DNA of 64,000 nucleotides from Planococcus salinus (GTDB taxonomy: Bacteria; Bacillota; Bacilli; Bacillales_A; Planococcaceae). Positions within the stretch are counted from its first letter, which is position 1; each line of letters opens with the position of its first letter. Below the pieces are notes generated by a model. The model saw only the letters and a program-made list of their open reading frames with translations, made no database searches and was not told where the DNA came from. The position numbers were made by a program, and so were the translations under genes. The DNA is taken from positions 1 to 64,000 of the forward strand of contig NZ_RIAX01000005.1 of the NCBI RefSeq assembly GCF_003719725.1, read 5' to 3'. Positions 33,514 through 42,710 of the stretch are shown piece by piece.

Positions 33514-34665
33514 TTATTTCCCCTCGTGTTCAAATGTGCGGATAACAGCCCTTGCCAGTATTTCAATCCCGGTCACCAGGCTGTCGCGATTAAAAGTCAT
33601 AGACGGATGGTGAAGGCCCGGGGACAGGTCACATCCCAGCCCGAGCATCGTCGCTTTGACAGTCGGCCGCTTTAATGTGTAATAATGGAAGTCTTCTCCG
33701 CCCGGTGTGACAACCGGCGGCTTTAAAAATTCTTCTCCAACGGTATCTTTAATAGCCTCCGCCATAATTTCCACAGCTGTTTCATCTACTTGCGCTGCAG
33801 CGATTTCAGCAATAATGTTGTATTCGATTTTCACTCCCGTCATGTCAGCAATGGAGTCGATCGACTTTTTCACCTGGTTCAACAATTTTTCGATAACTTC
33901 GTTGGTCTGTGCACGCACATCGATGCTGAAAACGCCATTGCCTGGAATAATGTTCGCGGAATCGCCGCCGGACTGGAACATCGTCATTTTCGCAGAATGC
34001 GGGACCATTGGATCGACATGGATCGAGCGGATCGCCTGCACCAGCAACGCCATCACTTCAATAGCATTTTGGCCTTCATGCGGTCTGGCTCCATGGGCAT
34101 CGGTCCCTTTGATCGAACCTTTGAGCATTCTCGCAGCACCGTTTAAAATCGCCGGCGTTGAATAGCCATAACCCACTTCCTGCTTCGGACGCAGATGAAC
34201 ACCATATAAATAATCGATATCATCGACGACTCCTTTATCGACAAAAGCCAGTGCACCCGTCCCTTTTTCTTCAGCTGGCTGGAACAATACTTTCAGTTGC
34301 CCTTTTTCCGGGATGCCCAGTTTCTTCAACACCAGCAAGGCGCCGATTGCCAACGTCATATGGGCATCATGACCGCATGAATGGTTGGCTTGGTAGTGGC
34401 CATCCACTTCCTGCCACAAAGCATCAATGTCCGTCCGGATTCCGACGCACGGCTTTCCAGTTCCCACTGTAACCACGAGTCCTGTCATGTCATCGAAGGT
34501 TTCGACTTGAAAACCTTCTCTCTCTAAAAATTCTTTCAGGTATTTTGTAGTTTCAACTTCTTTCCAACTGATTTCCGGATGTGTATGTAAATGTTCAAAT
34601 ACTTCTTGGGCAATCGGCTGGACTTCTTCTGCGACGAGCTTAACTTCCTCTAAAACAGTCTTCAT
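33514..34665 (-). CDS. M20 family metallo-amidohydrolase/peptidase
   Basis: Likely hydrolyses an N-acylated amino acid or a small peptide-like amide with a two-metal centre. About 383 residues in the M20D pattern: HPEISWKEVETTKYLKEFL, GIRTDIDAL (metal Asp), NHSCGHDAHMTLAIGAL (metal His), FQPAEEKGTGA (catalytic and metal Glu), a lid domain, ARPHEGQNAIEV, and GGEDFHYYT. The ATG at 34665 follows GAGGTGA by 6 bases; the frame reaches a TTG at 34683 with no site. Downstream of an S9 peptidase gene with a terminator between, so it is probably separately transcribed. The surrounding peptide-uptake genes suggest a role in peptide or acylamino acid use. Confidence 0.9.
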   Translation of the reverse strand: MKTVLEEVKLVAEEVQPIAQEVFEHLHTHPEISWKEVETTKYLKEFLEREGFQVETFDDMTGLVVTVGTGKPCVGIRTDIDALWQEVDGHYQANHSCGHDAHMTLAIGALLVLKKLGIPEKGQLKVLFQPAEEKGTGALAFVDKGVVDDIDYLYGVHLRPKQEVGYGYSTPAILNGAARMLKGSIKGTDAHGARPHEGQNAIEVMALLVQAIRSIHVDPMVPHSAKMTMFQSGGDSANIIPGNGVFSIDVRAQTNEVIEKLLNQVKKSIDSIADMTGVKIEYNIIAEIAAAQVDETAVEIMAEAIKDTVGEEFLKPPVVTPGGEDFHYYTLKRPTVKATMLGLGCDLSPGLHHPSMTFNRDSLVTGIEILARAVIRTFEHEGK

Positions 34666-34734
34666 TTCCTTCACCTCGGTCAATTTTTTTGTTCCTCTTA
34701 ATTATTTCGCTTTTCTAACTTTTTTGCAATCTAA

Positions 34735-34775
34735 AAAACAGCCCCGGCTTTCTAGTTTCGGCCAGGACTGTAAAA
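34735..34775 (-). terminator. Terminator after the S9 peptidase gene
   Basis: An imperfect stem pairing ACAGCCCCGGC with GGCCAGGACTGT around a 10-nt loop, followed on the minus strand by a T-rich stretch. Confidence 0.65.
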
Positions 34776-34776
34776 A

Positions 34777-36567
34777 CTAAAGATTCTTTTGCATAAACTC
34801 CACAATCATCGTATTCATCCGGATGTGATTTTCAATTTTTTCCGTCTGGTGTCCTTCATCATCAAAAATGACCAACTCCACTTGCTTTCCTTGGTTTTCA
34901 AGATCCGCGGTCAATTGCTCCGCTTCCGTTACCGGAACCCGCGTATCGTTTCTGCCATGGAAAACCAGCAATGGTGCAGTAATGTTCGCGGTATGATTCA
35001 ATGGGGCGATTTCTTCAAAAAAGTCGACGTCCTCCTGCAAAGAACCATATTCAAATTCACGCATTTTTCTGCGCCACGGCCCCGTATTTTCAAGGAATGA
35101 CTTAAAATGGGAGATGCCGACGATATCCACACCTGCTGCCCAAATATCCGGATAATGAGTCACTGCCGCCAGCACCATAAAGCCACCGTAACTGCGTCCC
35201 ATGATGCCGATGCGATCTGCATCCACTCCGTGATTCTTTACCAGGTCTTCTGTTAATGCTTTCAGATCAGCAACGGAATCCATCCGTTTGCGTCCATCAT
35301 CCAGTTTGACGTATTTCCTGCCGTATCCTAAACTCCCGCGGACATTTGGCGCGACTACCGCAAATCCCTGTGACGCCAAAAATTGGATAACCGGATTGTA
35401 CTCTGACCGAATCTGGGATTCAGGTCCCCCGTGCACATATACGACCACCGGCTGGGATTCTTCTTTTTTGCCGTATAAAAAGTAAGGGACTTCCAGTTCG
35501 TCAAACGATGCGAATTTACACAATTCCGGCTCAACCCAGAGGTCCTGCACCTCCTTCGACTCGCCGACGAACGTCAACCGCTCCACTTTTCCGTTTGTCA
35601 AAGAAACTTTCCATATATCTCCGGGCAGCACAGCACTTTTCACGTCTACGATCAGCTCATGATCAGAAAGCCAATCGATTGATGAGAAGACGCCTTTCGG
35701 CAGACCGGCCACTTGGCGGTGCAGGCCTTCTTTCAAGTCGTATATCCCCAAACTGGACAAGCCTCCCTCGTTGACGGTAAAAGCAAGCCGTGAATTATCA
35801 GGGGACAGTTTTATTTCCTCAATATCCCATTGCTTATTGAGCAACAGTGGATTCAATACTGAAGGTTCATCCAGCCTGAAATGATGAATTCCCAAAAGGT
35901 CACGTTCTTCATCAGTCAGGACAAACCCTTCCTTGCCATCGGAACTCAGCTGAATCGACTGATAGCGTGCCAACGTTTGATCTTTGCCGATTCGCGTACG
36001 CTGTTTGGTCGCCAAATCAAAGAGGTAGAAAGAAAGCTCAATGTTCGTATCCGGGATGCGTAAAATTAAACCTTTTCCGTCTTTCGTCCAGCACACCGGT
36101 GTGCAGTTCCCATCCACCTGGTAAACGCACTCTTCCTGTTTTGTCTCCAAATCCATAATGAAGACATCAAAGTAGCCTGCGTCGCGCCGGTTGCTTGAAT
36201 AAGCAATTTTCGTTTCATCCGGAGACCATCCGCCGAAATTGTGAAAATGCTCTTTTGAATTAATGAGTTCCTCCACTTTTTCGCCGTTTTCCGTCAGCAT
36301 GTACAATTGTTGTTTTTCATTCCCTTTTTCGTCCATGCCGATAATTGTTCCGGCACCTGAAGGGGAATGGCTGACGAACATGACACGATCTTCGACGTCC
36401 GTATATTGTACGACTTCAGAAGATGCTTCTTCCCATTTCCACGCCTGCGGCAAACCGGTTTCTTTGGACAGGAAAGTAAAAGCTTTTTTGCCTGGGATCA
36501 CTTCAGGCTGCGATGCCCCGTGCGCATGCAAATATGTATTTAATAATTGTTCGGTGGAAACTGTCAT
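34777..36567 (-). CDS. S9 family serine peptidase (prolyl oligopeptidase/acylaminoacyl peptidase type)
   Basis: A 596-residue cytosolic peptidase with an N-terminal beta-propeller (about 60-340; repeated motifs such as GGWSPDETKIAYSSNRR and KLSPDNSRLAFTVNEGG) that screens substrates, and a C-terminal alpha/beta hydrolase domain. The catalytic triad is visible: Ser in GIMGRSYGGFM, Asp in FHGRNDTRVP and His in DDEGHQTE. The oxyanion segment is YVHGGPESQ. No signal peptide. AAGGGGAT lies about 7 bases before the ATG. It probably cleaves short imported peptides, which fits the dipeptide transporter nearby. Confidence 0.93.
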   Translation of the reverse strand: MTVSTEQLLNTYLHAHGASQPEVIPGKKAFTFLSKETGLPQAWKWEEASSEVVQYTDVEDRVMFVSHSPSGAGTIIGMDEKGNEKQQLYMLTENGEKVEELINSKEHFHNFGGWSPDETKIAYSSNRRDAGYFDVFIMDLETKQEECVYQVDGNCTPVCWTKDGKGLILRIPDTNIELSFYLFDLATKQRTRIGKDQTLARYQSIQLSSDGKEGFVLTDEERDLLGIHHFRLDEPSVLNPLLLNKQWDIEEIKLSPDNSRLAFTVNEGGLSSLGIYDLKEGLHRQVAGLPKGVFSSIDWLSDHELIVDVKSAVLPGDIWKVSLTNGKVERLTFVGESKEVQDLWVEPELCKFASFDELEVPYFLYGKKEESQPVVVYVHGGPESQIRSEYNPVIQFLASQGFAVVAPNVRGSLGYGRKYVKLDDGRKRMDSVADLKALTEDLVKNHGVDADRIGIMGRSYGGFMVLAAVTHYPDIWAAGVDIVGISHFKSFLENTGPWRRKMREFEYGSLQEDVDFFEEIAPLNHTANITAPLLVFHGRNDTRVPVTEAEQLTADLENQGKQVELVIFDDEGHQTEKIENHIRMNTMIVEFMQKNL

Positions 36568-36618
36568 TTTATATCCCCTTTCAAATTGCTTGAATCTTTT
36601 TATAATTAGTAGTGTACC

Positions 36619-37002
36619 TTATTTTGTATAATAGATAAACAAACCAATAGCGGAACAAAGAATCGATGAGGCGGCCAGAGAGGATAGAAACAACAGCAGC
36701 CACTGCGCCGTTGACTGTTTAAATTCTTTTAAGTTTTCGTCATTTGCCAATTGTTCGTTTGCGCGCTCGAGCGCTCTCGATTTGGAAATCGGCATAAAAA
36801 AATTGCCCATGGACCGGAAACCGCCTGTAAACAGCTCCAGGAACTTCGTCTGCCAGATTTTTACGCACGCTGCCAGTATCGCTGTCACCAAGCCGACTAA
36901 AAAAGAGATATTAACCCATTCGACAAGCGACCAGTCCCCTGTCAGTGTAAGACCTGCCCAAAGAATTGCCATGACGCCTGTTAATACAATAAACTTTTTC
37001 AT
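36619..37002 (-). CDS. DUF3899-like small membrane protein
   Basis: A 127-residue protein with an N-terminal membrane helix (about 2-18), a second (about 28-50) and a third near the C-terminus (WLLLFLSSLAASSILCSAIGLFIYY). The central stretch GGFRSMGNFFMPISKSRALERANEQLANDENLKEFK resembles DUF3899 proteins. Function unknown. The ATG at 37002 has GAGGTGG about 7 bases upstream; the frame extends to 37050 without a site. It lies between the S9 peptidase and the dpp operon, behind the terminator at 37036-37077. Confidence 0.8.
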   Translation of the reverse strand: MKKFIVLTGVMAILWAGLTLTGDWSLVEWVNISFLVGLVTAILAACVKIWQTKFLELFTGGFRSMGNFFMPISKSRALERANEQLANDENLKEFKQSTAQWLLLFLSSLAASSILCSAIGLFIYYTK

Positions 37003-37035
37003 AATAGCCACCTCATCATTCTTCTCAGTAAAAAC

Positions 37036-37077
37036 GATAAAGCTCCTCATTCTCCATGGAGGAGCGGGAGCTTTATC
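37036..37077 (-). terminator. Terminator of the dpp operon
   Basis: Outer stem GATAAAGCTCC/GGAGCTTTATC with an inner CTCC/GGAG stem, then TTTTT on the minus strand, 25 bases past the dppE stop. Confidence 0.85.
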
Positions 37078-37102
37078 AGTTCAATTCAACAGTCCACTGA
37101 AA

Positions 37103-38734
37103 TCAATTTGTCTTTTCAGCCCACTTTAAGTGAGGATAACGGTTTACGTAGTAAACGACATCTTCAAAGTCCGTAGACACCAAATAATTGTTTTTGTAGA
37201 AGTAGACCGGCATAAACGGCATATCTGTCATCAGGATTTCTTCCGCCTGATGCAGCAATTCGTAACGTTTGTCATTGTCTTGTTCCACTTTCGACTCAGC
37301 CATGATGGAGTCGAATTCCTCGTTTACCCAGCCGGTACGGTTGTTCGGGCTGTCACCCAGGTAATAATCCAGGTTTACAACAGGATCCACGAAAATACCG
37401 ATCCAACCCATGCGGGCCATCTGGAAATTGCCTTGTTTGGTCGTATCCAAGTAAGTTCCCCATTCCTGGTTGGCAAGCTTGATATCGACACCCAGGTTAT
37501 TGCTGACCATTTCCTGTACGGCTTCAGCAATTTTTTTATGGTTTTCAGAAGTATTGTACATCAAAGTAACTTCCGGCAACTCAGACCATCCTTCTTCAGC
37601 CATTCCTTCTTCCAGCAATTTTTTGGCTTCTTCTGCATTTTCTTTAAAATAATCTCCGCCTACTTCACGGAAATCTCCTTCAGGTGTTTCTGCGCCATCC
37701 GGAACCATCGCGTATGCCGGCGTTTCTCCACCCAATGTTACGTTCTCTGTCAAAGATTCACGGTCAACCGACATGGCAAATGCCTGACGGACTTTGGCGT
37801 TTGTAAATGGTTCCTGTTCTACGTTGAACATGTACATATAAGTTCCATAATAAGGAACTTCCACATATTCTTCATTTTCTCTTTCAGATGCAATGACATC
37901 TGTCGGCAAAGTCATAACTAAGTCAAGCTCTTCTGTTTTGAACATTTGATAATACGTAGTGGCTTCATTGACTAACTCGAATGTAACTTTGTCCAGGTTG
38001 ACGACGTCTTTGTCATAATAATCGTCATTCTTTTCAATGACTACATTGCTGTCATGGTTCCACTCTGCCATTTCGAACGGACCGTTGCTGACGAATGTGT
38101 CTGCTTCAGCAGCCCAGTTTTCGTTTTCTTCAGCTGCGGCCTGCTGAACCGGATAGAAAGTCCAAAGCGTCAGTAAGCTGTCGAAATAACCAAGCGGTGA
38201 GTTCAATTGAACTTCGAAAGTCGTGTCGTCCACTGCCGTGATGCCGACATCTTCAACTGAACCGTTTCCTTTGTTATAGTCTTCTGCTCCTTTGATGTAG
38301 TACATGTAGAATGCAAACGAGCTTCCTGTATCAGGGTTCAATACGCGTTTCCAGGCGTATTCAAAGTCTGACGCCGTCACTTGGGAACCGTCCGACCATT
38401 TGGCATCTTCACGCAAAGTAAATGTGTAAGTCGTGCCATCTTCCGATACAGCAACATCTTCTGCCACTCCCAGTACCGGATTTCCTTCCTGATCCCGTGT
38501 ATACAACCCTTCAAAAATATGATCGAGTACCCATCCGGAAGTTGTATCTGTTGCAAGTGCCGGATCGATTGCCGGTGGCTCAGACATAGCATTGACGACG
38601 ATTTCCTGTTTGATGTCTCCGCTGTCTGCATTGTCTCCTGAAGTCTCTTCTTCAGCTGAACCGCCGCCATAGCATCCTGTTAATGCAGTCGATGCTGCAA
38701 GCATTACGCTCATTGGCAATAACCATTTCTTCAT
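37103..38734 (-). CDS. dppE: Peptide ABC transporter substrate-binding lipoprotein
   Basis: An extracellular lipoprotein of 543 residues that captures oligo- or dipeptides for the importer encoded upstream. A lipobox LTGC ends the signal peptide (Cys about 21), followed by a Gly/Ser/Glu linker. The SBP_bac_5 fold is clear: NAMSEPPAIDPALATDTTSGWVLDHIFEGLY, YTFTLREDAKWSDGSQVTASDFEYAWKRVL, KVRQAFAMSVDR and GWIGIFVDPVVNLDYYL. It is closest to OppA/DppE. The ATG at 38734 has AGGGGGA upstream and starts the signal peptide; the frame runs back to 38854 inside the upstream ATPase gene. Last gene of the operon, 29 bases after dppF. Confidence 0.93.
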   Translation of the reverse strand: MKKWLLPMSVMLAASTALTGCYGGGSAEEETSGDNADSGDIKQEIVVNAMSEPPAIDPALATDTTSGWVLDHIFEGLYTRDQEGNPVLGVAEDVAVSEDGTTYTFTLREDAKWSDGSQVTASDFEYAWKRVLNPDTGSSFAFYMYYIKGAEDYNKGNGSVEDVGITAVDDTTFEVQLNSPLGYFDSLLTLWTFYPVQQAAAEENENWAAEADTFVSNGPFEMAEWNHDSNVVIEKNDDYYDKDVVNLDKVTFELVNEATTYYQMFKTEELDLVMTLPTDVIASERENEEYVEVPYYGTYMYMFNVEQEPFTNAKVRQAFAMSVDRESLTENVTLGGETPAYAMVPDGAETPEGDFREVGGDYFKENAEEAKKLLEEGMAEEGWSELPEVTLMYNTSENHKKIAEAVQEMVSNNLGVDIKLANQEWGTYLDTTKQGNFQMARMGWIGIFVDPVVNLDYYLGDSPNNRTGWVNEEFDSIMAESKVEQDNDKRYELLHQAEEILMTDMPFMPVYFYKNNYLVSTDFEDVVYYVNRYPHLKWAEKTN

Positions 38735-38763
38735 GTTGTTTCCCCCTATTTCTTCTTTCATTT

Positions 38764-39753
38764 TTAGTATAGATGACAAGCCGTCCAGTGCTCCGGTTCC
38801 ACCTCCTTCCAAGGTGGAGCCTGCTCCGCACAAATAGCCATGGCATGCGGGCATCTCGTCCGGAAACGGCAGCCGCTCGGCGGATTTGTCGGGCTTGGCG
38901 GATCGCCAGCCAATACAATCCGTTCCCTTTTGGCAGCCCGAGGGTCCGTCTTTGGAATGGCCGACAATAACGCCTGTGTGTAAGGATGAAGTGGCTTGGT
39001 AAACATGTCATCGCTGTTGCTCAATTCCATCATTTTCCCAAGATACATGACACCGATCCGGTCACTGATGTGCTTGACCATTCCCAGATCGTGGGCGATA
39101 AACAAGTAAGTCAAATCCTCCGAATCCTTCAAGTCTTCCAGCAAGTTGATGACTTGCGCTTGGATCGACACATCCAATGCCGAGATCGGTTCATCGGCTA
39201 CGATGAATTTCGGTTCAACCGCCAGCGCACGGGCAATGCCGATGCGCTGTCTTTGCCCACCACTGAATTCATGCGGAAAACGTTTCGCGTGCTCAGCCCG
39301 CAGGCCAACGCGTTCCAGCAACTCGTAAATCCGATTTTCCCGTTCTTTGCCTTTGAAGAGCTTATAGGCATCGATACCTTCAGCAATAATATCGCCGACA
39401 CGCATCCGTGGATTAAGGGAAGCGTGCGGGTCCTGAAAGATGATCTGCATTTCCTTATTGACCAGTTTTTTCGTTTCTTTGTCGAGCTGTGTAACGTCCT
39501 GGCCGTTGTAAATGACTTCTCCGGCTGTGGGCGCTTGCAGACCGACCAATGTTTTTCCTAAAGTCGACTTTCCGCTTCCACTTTCACCGACGAGACCAAA
39601 CGTCTCCCCTTTTCTGATCGAGATGGAAATATCGTCGACTGACTTGACTGTGACATCTTTTTTGATGTCAAAATACTTTTTCAGTGACCGAACCTCGACC
39701 AAATTGTCATCCAATTGGCTGTTTCCAATTTCCATTAACTTTTCCACCATCAT
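38764..39753 (-). CDS. dppF: Peptide ABC transporter ATP-binding subunit (OppF/DppF type)
   Basis: One of two ATPases powering peptide import. 329 residues: Walker [10 protein letters not shown] (about 58-66), Q-loop QIIFQDPHASLNPRM, signature FSGGQRQRIGIARAL, Walker B FIVADEPISALD and switch His IAHDLG. The C-terminal oligopeptide-transporter extension carries CRFRTRCPHAMAIC and a further Cys in TACHLY, a four-cysteine set of the kind reported to bind an iron-sulfur cluster in related peptide transporters. The start overlaps the dppD stop by 4 bases. Bacillus subtilis dppABCDE has only one ATPase gene, so this operon has an extra subunit. Confidence 0.92.
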   Translation of the reverse strand: MMVEKLMEIGNSQLDDNLVEVRSLKKYFDIKKDVTVKSVDDISISIRKGETFGLVGESGSGKSTLGKTLVGLQAPTAGEVIYNGQDVTQLDKETKKLVNKEMQIIFQDPHASLNPRMRVGDIIAEGIDAYKLFKGKERENRIYELLERVGLRAEHAKRFPHEFSGGQRQRIGIARALAVEPKFIVADEPISALDVSIQAQVINLLEDLKDSEDLTYLFIAHDLGMVKHISDRIGVMYLGKMMELSNSDDMFTKPLHPYTQALLSAIPKTDPRAAKRERIVLAGDPPSPTNPPSGCRFRTRCPHAMAICAEQAPPWKEVEPEHWTACHLY

Positions 39754-40790
39754 GCCTCACTCCCTACTGCAACTGCTTCTTTTTTCTTAGGAGCAAAAGC
39801 ATGATCCACTTCAGGCGCACGCTCATCATTCAACCAGCATTTTGCGTGATGGCCTTCCCCGATTTCATACGCTCCCGGCATTTCTTCCACGCAAATGTCC
39901 ATGGCAAATTTGCAGCGTGGAGCGAATGGACAGCCTTTCGGCGGCGAAAACAGATCAGGCGGAGAACCTTCAATCGGGACCAATTGCTTTTTCTCCGGTC
40001 CATCCACATCAGGTATGGAGTTCAGCAATCCCCATGTATAGGGATGTTTCGGGTTTTCAAACAATTCCAATACCGTGCCGCTCTCGACCATCATGCCGCC
40101 GTACATGACGATTACACGCTGAGCGGTTTCCGCCACAACACCAAGATCGTGAGTGATCAAAATGATGGCGGTATTCGTTTGTTCCTGCAAATCCTTCATC
40201 AATTCCAACACTTGCGCCTGGATGGTAACATCCAGCGCTGTTGTAGGTTCATCGGCAATCAGCAGCTCCGGGTTGCATGCCAGTGCAATTGCAATCATCG
40301 CCCGTTGCCTCATGCCGCCACTGAATTCATGCGGATACTGGCCATAGCGTTCTTCGGGATTTGGAATTCCCACTTGCTTGATCAATTCGATGGCTCGTGC
40401 TTTGGCAGCTTGTTTTGATAAGTTCTGATGAGTAATGAGGCCTTCAGCAATCTGCTTTCCGACAACCATCGTCGGGTTCAAAGAAGTCATCGGGTCCTGG
40501 AAGATCATGCCGATTTTCGACCCTTTGACTTTCCGCAGTTCTTTCTTCGACAGACTCAGTAAATCCTGTCCCTGAAATTGAATAGTGCCTCCTTTGATAA
40601 TGCCGGGCGGTGTCGGGATCAGTCCCATTATTGTCTGGACAGTAACACTTTTCCCGCTTCCGCTTTCTCCGACAATCGCAACGACTTCCCCTTTGTCGAC
40701 ATGGAAAGAAACGTCGCGGACAGCTTTGACTTCGCCGCCATATGTTTTGAAATTCACTTCTAAATTATTCACTTCCAATAAATGATCCAT
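39750..40790 (-). CDS. dppD: Peptide ABC transporter ATP-binding subunit (DppD type)
   Basis: The second ATPase, 346 residues: Walker [10 protein letters not shown] (about 38-46), signature [15 protein letters not shown], Walker [13 protein letters not shown], switch ITHDLG. The C-terminal region holds [14 protein letters not shown] plus a Cys-Trp (about residue 320), again matching a four-Cys cluster. GTAGGAGG lies 7 bases before the ATG. Position 11 bases after dppC and overlapping dppF places it in the middle of the operon. Confidence 0.93.
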   Translation of the reverse strand: MDHLLEVNNLEVNFKTYGGEVKAVRDVSFHVDKGEVVAIVGESGSGKSVTVQTIMGLIPTPPGIIKGGTIQFQGQDLLSLSKKELRKVKGSKIGMIFQDPMTSLNPTMVVGKQIAEGLITHQNLSKQAAKARAIELIKQVGIPNPEERYGQYPHEFSGGMRQRAMIAIALACNPELLIADEPTTALDVTIQAQVLELMKDLQEQTNTAIILITHDLGVVAETAQRVIVMYGGMMVESGTVLELFENPKHPYTWGLLNSIPDVDGPEKKQLVPIEGSPPDLFSPPKGCPFAPRCKFAMDICVEEMPGAYEIGEGHHAKCWLNDERAPEVDHAFAPKKKEAVAVGSEA

Positions 40791-40801
40791 TTTTGTACCT
40801 C

Positions 40802-41743
40802 CTACTTGCGGCCTTTCGGATCGAGAGCATCCTGGATCCCGTCTCCGAATGCATTAAAAGCAAACATCGTCAACGCAATCATGAATCCCGGGAAAAACAA
40901 TCTCCACCATTGTCCGCTTAAAATGACTCCCAAAGAATCATTGGCCATGGTTCCCCAACTTGCAAATGGCGCTTGGACGCCAAGTCCCAGGAAACTCAGG
41001 AATGCTTCCGCGAAAATCGCTGTTGGGATTGTAAAAGTTAAATTGATGATGATAATTCCCATCGTATTCGGCAGCAGGTGCCGCGTAATGATTTTGGTGT
41101 GGGAAGTTCCCAGCTTTTCAGCAGCCAGCACATATTCCTGTGACTTCAGCTGCAATACCTGCCCCCTGATAATGCGTGCCATTCCGACCCATCCAGTGAT
41201 GGATAAGGCTATGATGATCGTGACGACGCCGGGTTCCATGATGACCATCAGCAAAATGACAACCAGTAAATACGGGATACCGAATAATATCTCCACCACG
41301 CGCATCAATAAGTTATCAACGCGGTCACCCAGCTTTCCTCTACCTGCCATATAGCCAGAAACGCCTCCGACAATCATTCCTATTACCAGGTCAATGACTG
41401 CAGCGGCAAAGCCGATGGTCAAGGAAACCCGGGCGCCCTGCCAGGTGCGGCTCCACATGTCGCGCCCCAGGTCGTCGGTGCCAAACCAATGTTCACTCGA
41501 AGGCGCCTGGTTGGTGTTCGTCAAATTCTGTTCAGATGCCGAGTATGGGACCATCATCGGCCCGAAAATACCCAGGAAAATAATGATCGCCAATAACACC
41601 AATCCGACAACTGCCAGCTTATTTTTGATGACACTTAAAAATGTTTCTTTCCATACTCCCAGACTCGGGCGTTGGATTTCATCTGTTTGCAGCTTGTCCG
41701 GGTCTACCGGACGAAAAAGGGAGTCGTCCATTGTTTTGACCAT
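40802..41743 (-). CDS. dppC: Peptide ABC transporter permease (DppC type)
   Basis: A 313-residue inner-membrane permease with an N-terminal cytosolic tail, one helix near residue 40 (NKLAVVGLVLLAIIIFLGIFGPMM), an extracytoplasmic loop with HWFGTDDLGRDMWSR, and a five-helix BPD_transp_1 core. The EAA-type coupling motif is EAFLSFLGLGVQAPFASWGTM. AAGGGGG lies 7-8 bases before the ATG. Its start is directly adjacent to the dppB stop (TAAATG), indicating coupled translation. Confidence 0.93.
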   Translation of the reverse strand: MVKTMDDSLFRPVDPDKLQTDEIQRPSLGVWKETFLSVIKNKLAVVGLVLLAIIIFLGIFGPMMVPYSASEQNLTNTNQAPSSEHWFGTDDLGRDMWSRTWQGARVSLTIGFAAAVIDLVIGMIVGGVSGYMAGRGKLGDRVDNLLMRVVEILFGIPYLLVVILLMVIMEPGVVTIIIALSITGWVGMARIIRGQVLQLKSQEYVLAAEKLGTSHTKIITRHLLPNTMGIIIINLTFTIPTAIFAEAFLSFLGLGVQAPFASWGTMANDSLGVILSGQWWRLFFPGFMIALTMFAFNAFGDGIQDALDPKGRK

Positions 41744-42673
41744 TTAAGAATCCCCCTTACTTGTCAGCTTGATTCTTGGATCAATCAACCGATACGAAAT
41801 GTCGATCAAAAAGAGAGTGATCACCAGGATGGCGCTGAAGAATACCGTGGTCCCCATGATGACGGGATAATCGCGGTTGAATATGCTGTCAACAAAGTAC
41901 TTGCCGATTCCAGGCACTGCAAAAATCTTCTCGATTACAAAAGTCCCTGTAATCAGTGACACGAACAATGGACCGATAAACGATACAACCGGTAAAATCG
42001 CATTCCGGATGCCATGGCTCACGACGATCTTGAATGAAGAAAGCCCTTTTGCATCAGCGGTTTTGATGTAATTCTGACTCATGACTTCCAGCATGCTTGA
42101 ACGCATGAAACGGGCGATAACCGCTAAAGGTGTCGTGGCAAGTGCCAAAGTCGGCATCACAGAATGTTGCCAGGTTCCCCAGGAAGCAACAGGCAACACG
42201 CCCCACTTCACCGCCAGAAAATTGATCAGCAGCGGGGCCAGGATGAAGCTTGGCACCGAGATGCCGATGATGGCGAAAAGCATCGCTCCATAATCGAGCA
42301 GCCTGTTATGATTTAATGCAGCAATGATGCCGAGGAACAACCCAAACACCAGCGCTACGACGATCGCTTGCAGTCCGAGAGTGGCGGAAGCCGGAATTCC
42401 ATCAGCAATAATGTCGTTGACGGTACGGGTCTCGGATTGAATGGAAGGCCCTAAATCCAGCATGGCCAAGTCTTTGATATACATAATGTATTGAACCGGA
42501 ATCGGTTCGTCCAAATTATATTTTGCCCGTAAGTTTTCCACTACTTCTTCAGGCAGCACATCTGCGTCCGAAGCAAACGGGTCTCCGGGAATCATCTTCA
42601 TGATCAAAAATGTCAATGAAGCAATTACCCAAATGGTAAGCAGCATTGTGAGAAACCGTTTCACAATATACAT
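41744..42673 (-). CDS. dppB: Peptide ABC transporter permease (DppB type)
   Basis: A 309-residue permease with the usual N-terminal helix (MYIVKRFLTMLLTIWVIASLTFLIMKMIPGDPF, the PGDPF being diagnostic), an external loop, and a six-helix BPD_transp_1 domain with the coupling region ARFMRSSMLEVMSQNYIKTADAKGL. The ATG at 42673 is favoured because AGAGGTG lies 9 bases upstream; the in-frame GTG at 42685 is inside that site. It follows dppA by 37 bases and abuts dppC. Confidence 0.92.
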   Translation of the reverse strand: MYIVKRFLTMLLTIWVIASLTFLIMKMIPGDPFASDADVLPEEVVENLRAKYNLDEPIPVQYIMYIKDLAMLDLGPSIQSETRTVNDIIADGIPASATLGLQAIVVALVFGLFLGIIAALNHNRLLDYGAMLFAIIGISVPSFILAPLLINFLAVKWGVLPVASWGTWQHSVMPTLALATTPLAVIARFMRSSMLEVMSQNYIKTADAKGLSSFKIVVSHGIRNAILPVVSFIGPLFVSLITGTFVIEKIFAVPGIGKYFVDSIFNRDYPVIMGTTVFFSAILVITLFLIDISYRLIDPRIKLTSKGDS

Positions 42674-42710
42674 GTTGTTCAACACCTCTGTTCATTTAAT
42701 TTCTGGCTTT

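Noticed and set aside
37130-37921. A 263-residue antisense frame inside the peptide-binding lipoprotein gene
   Set aside because: Composition rich in His, Phe and Arg is typical of a shadow frame, and the sense gene is well supported.
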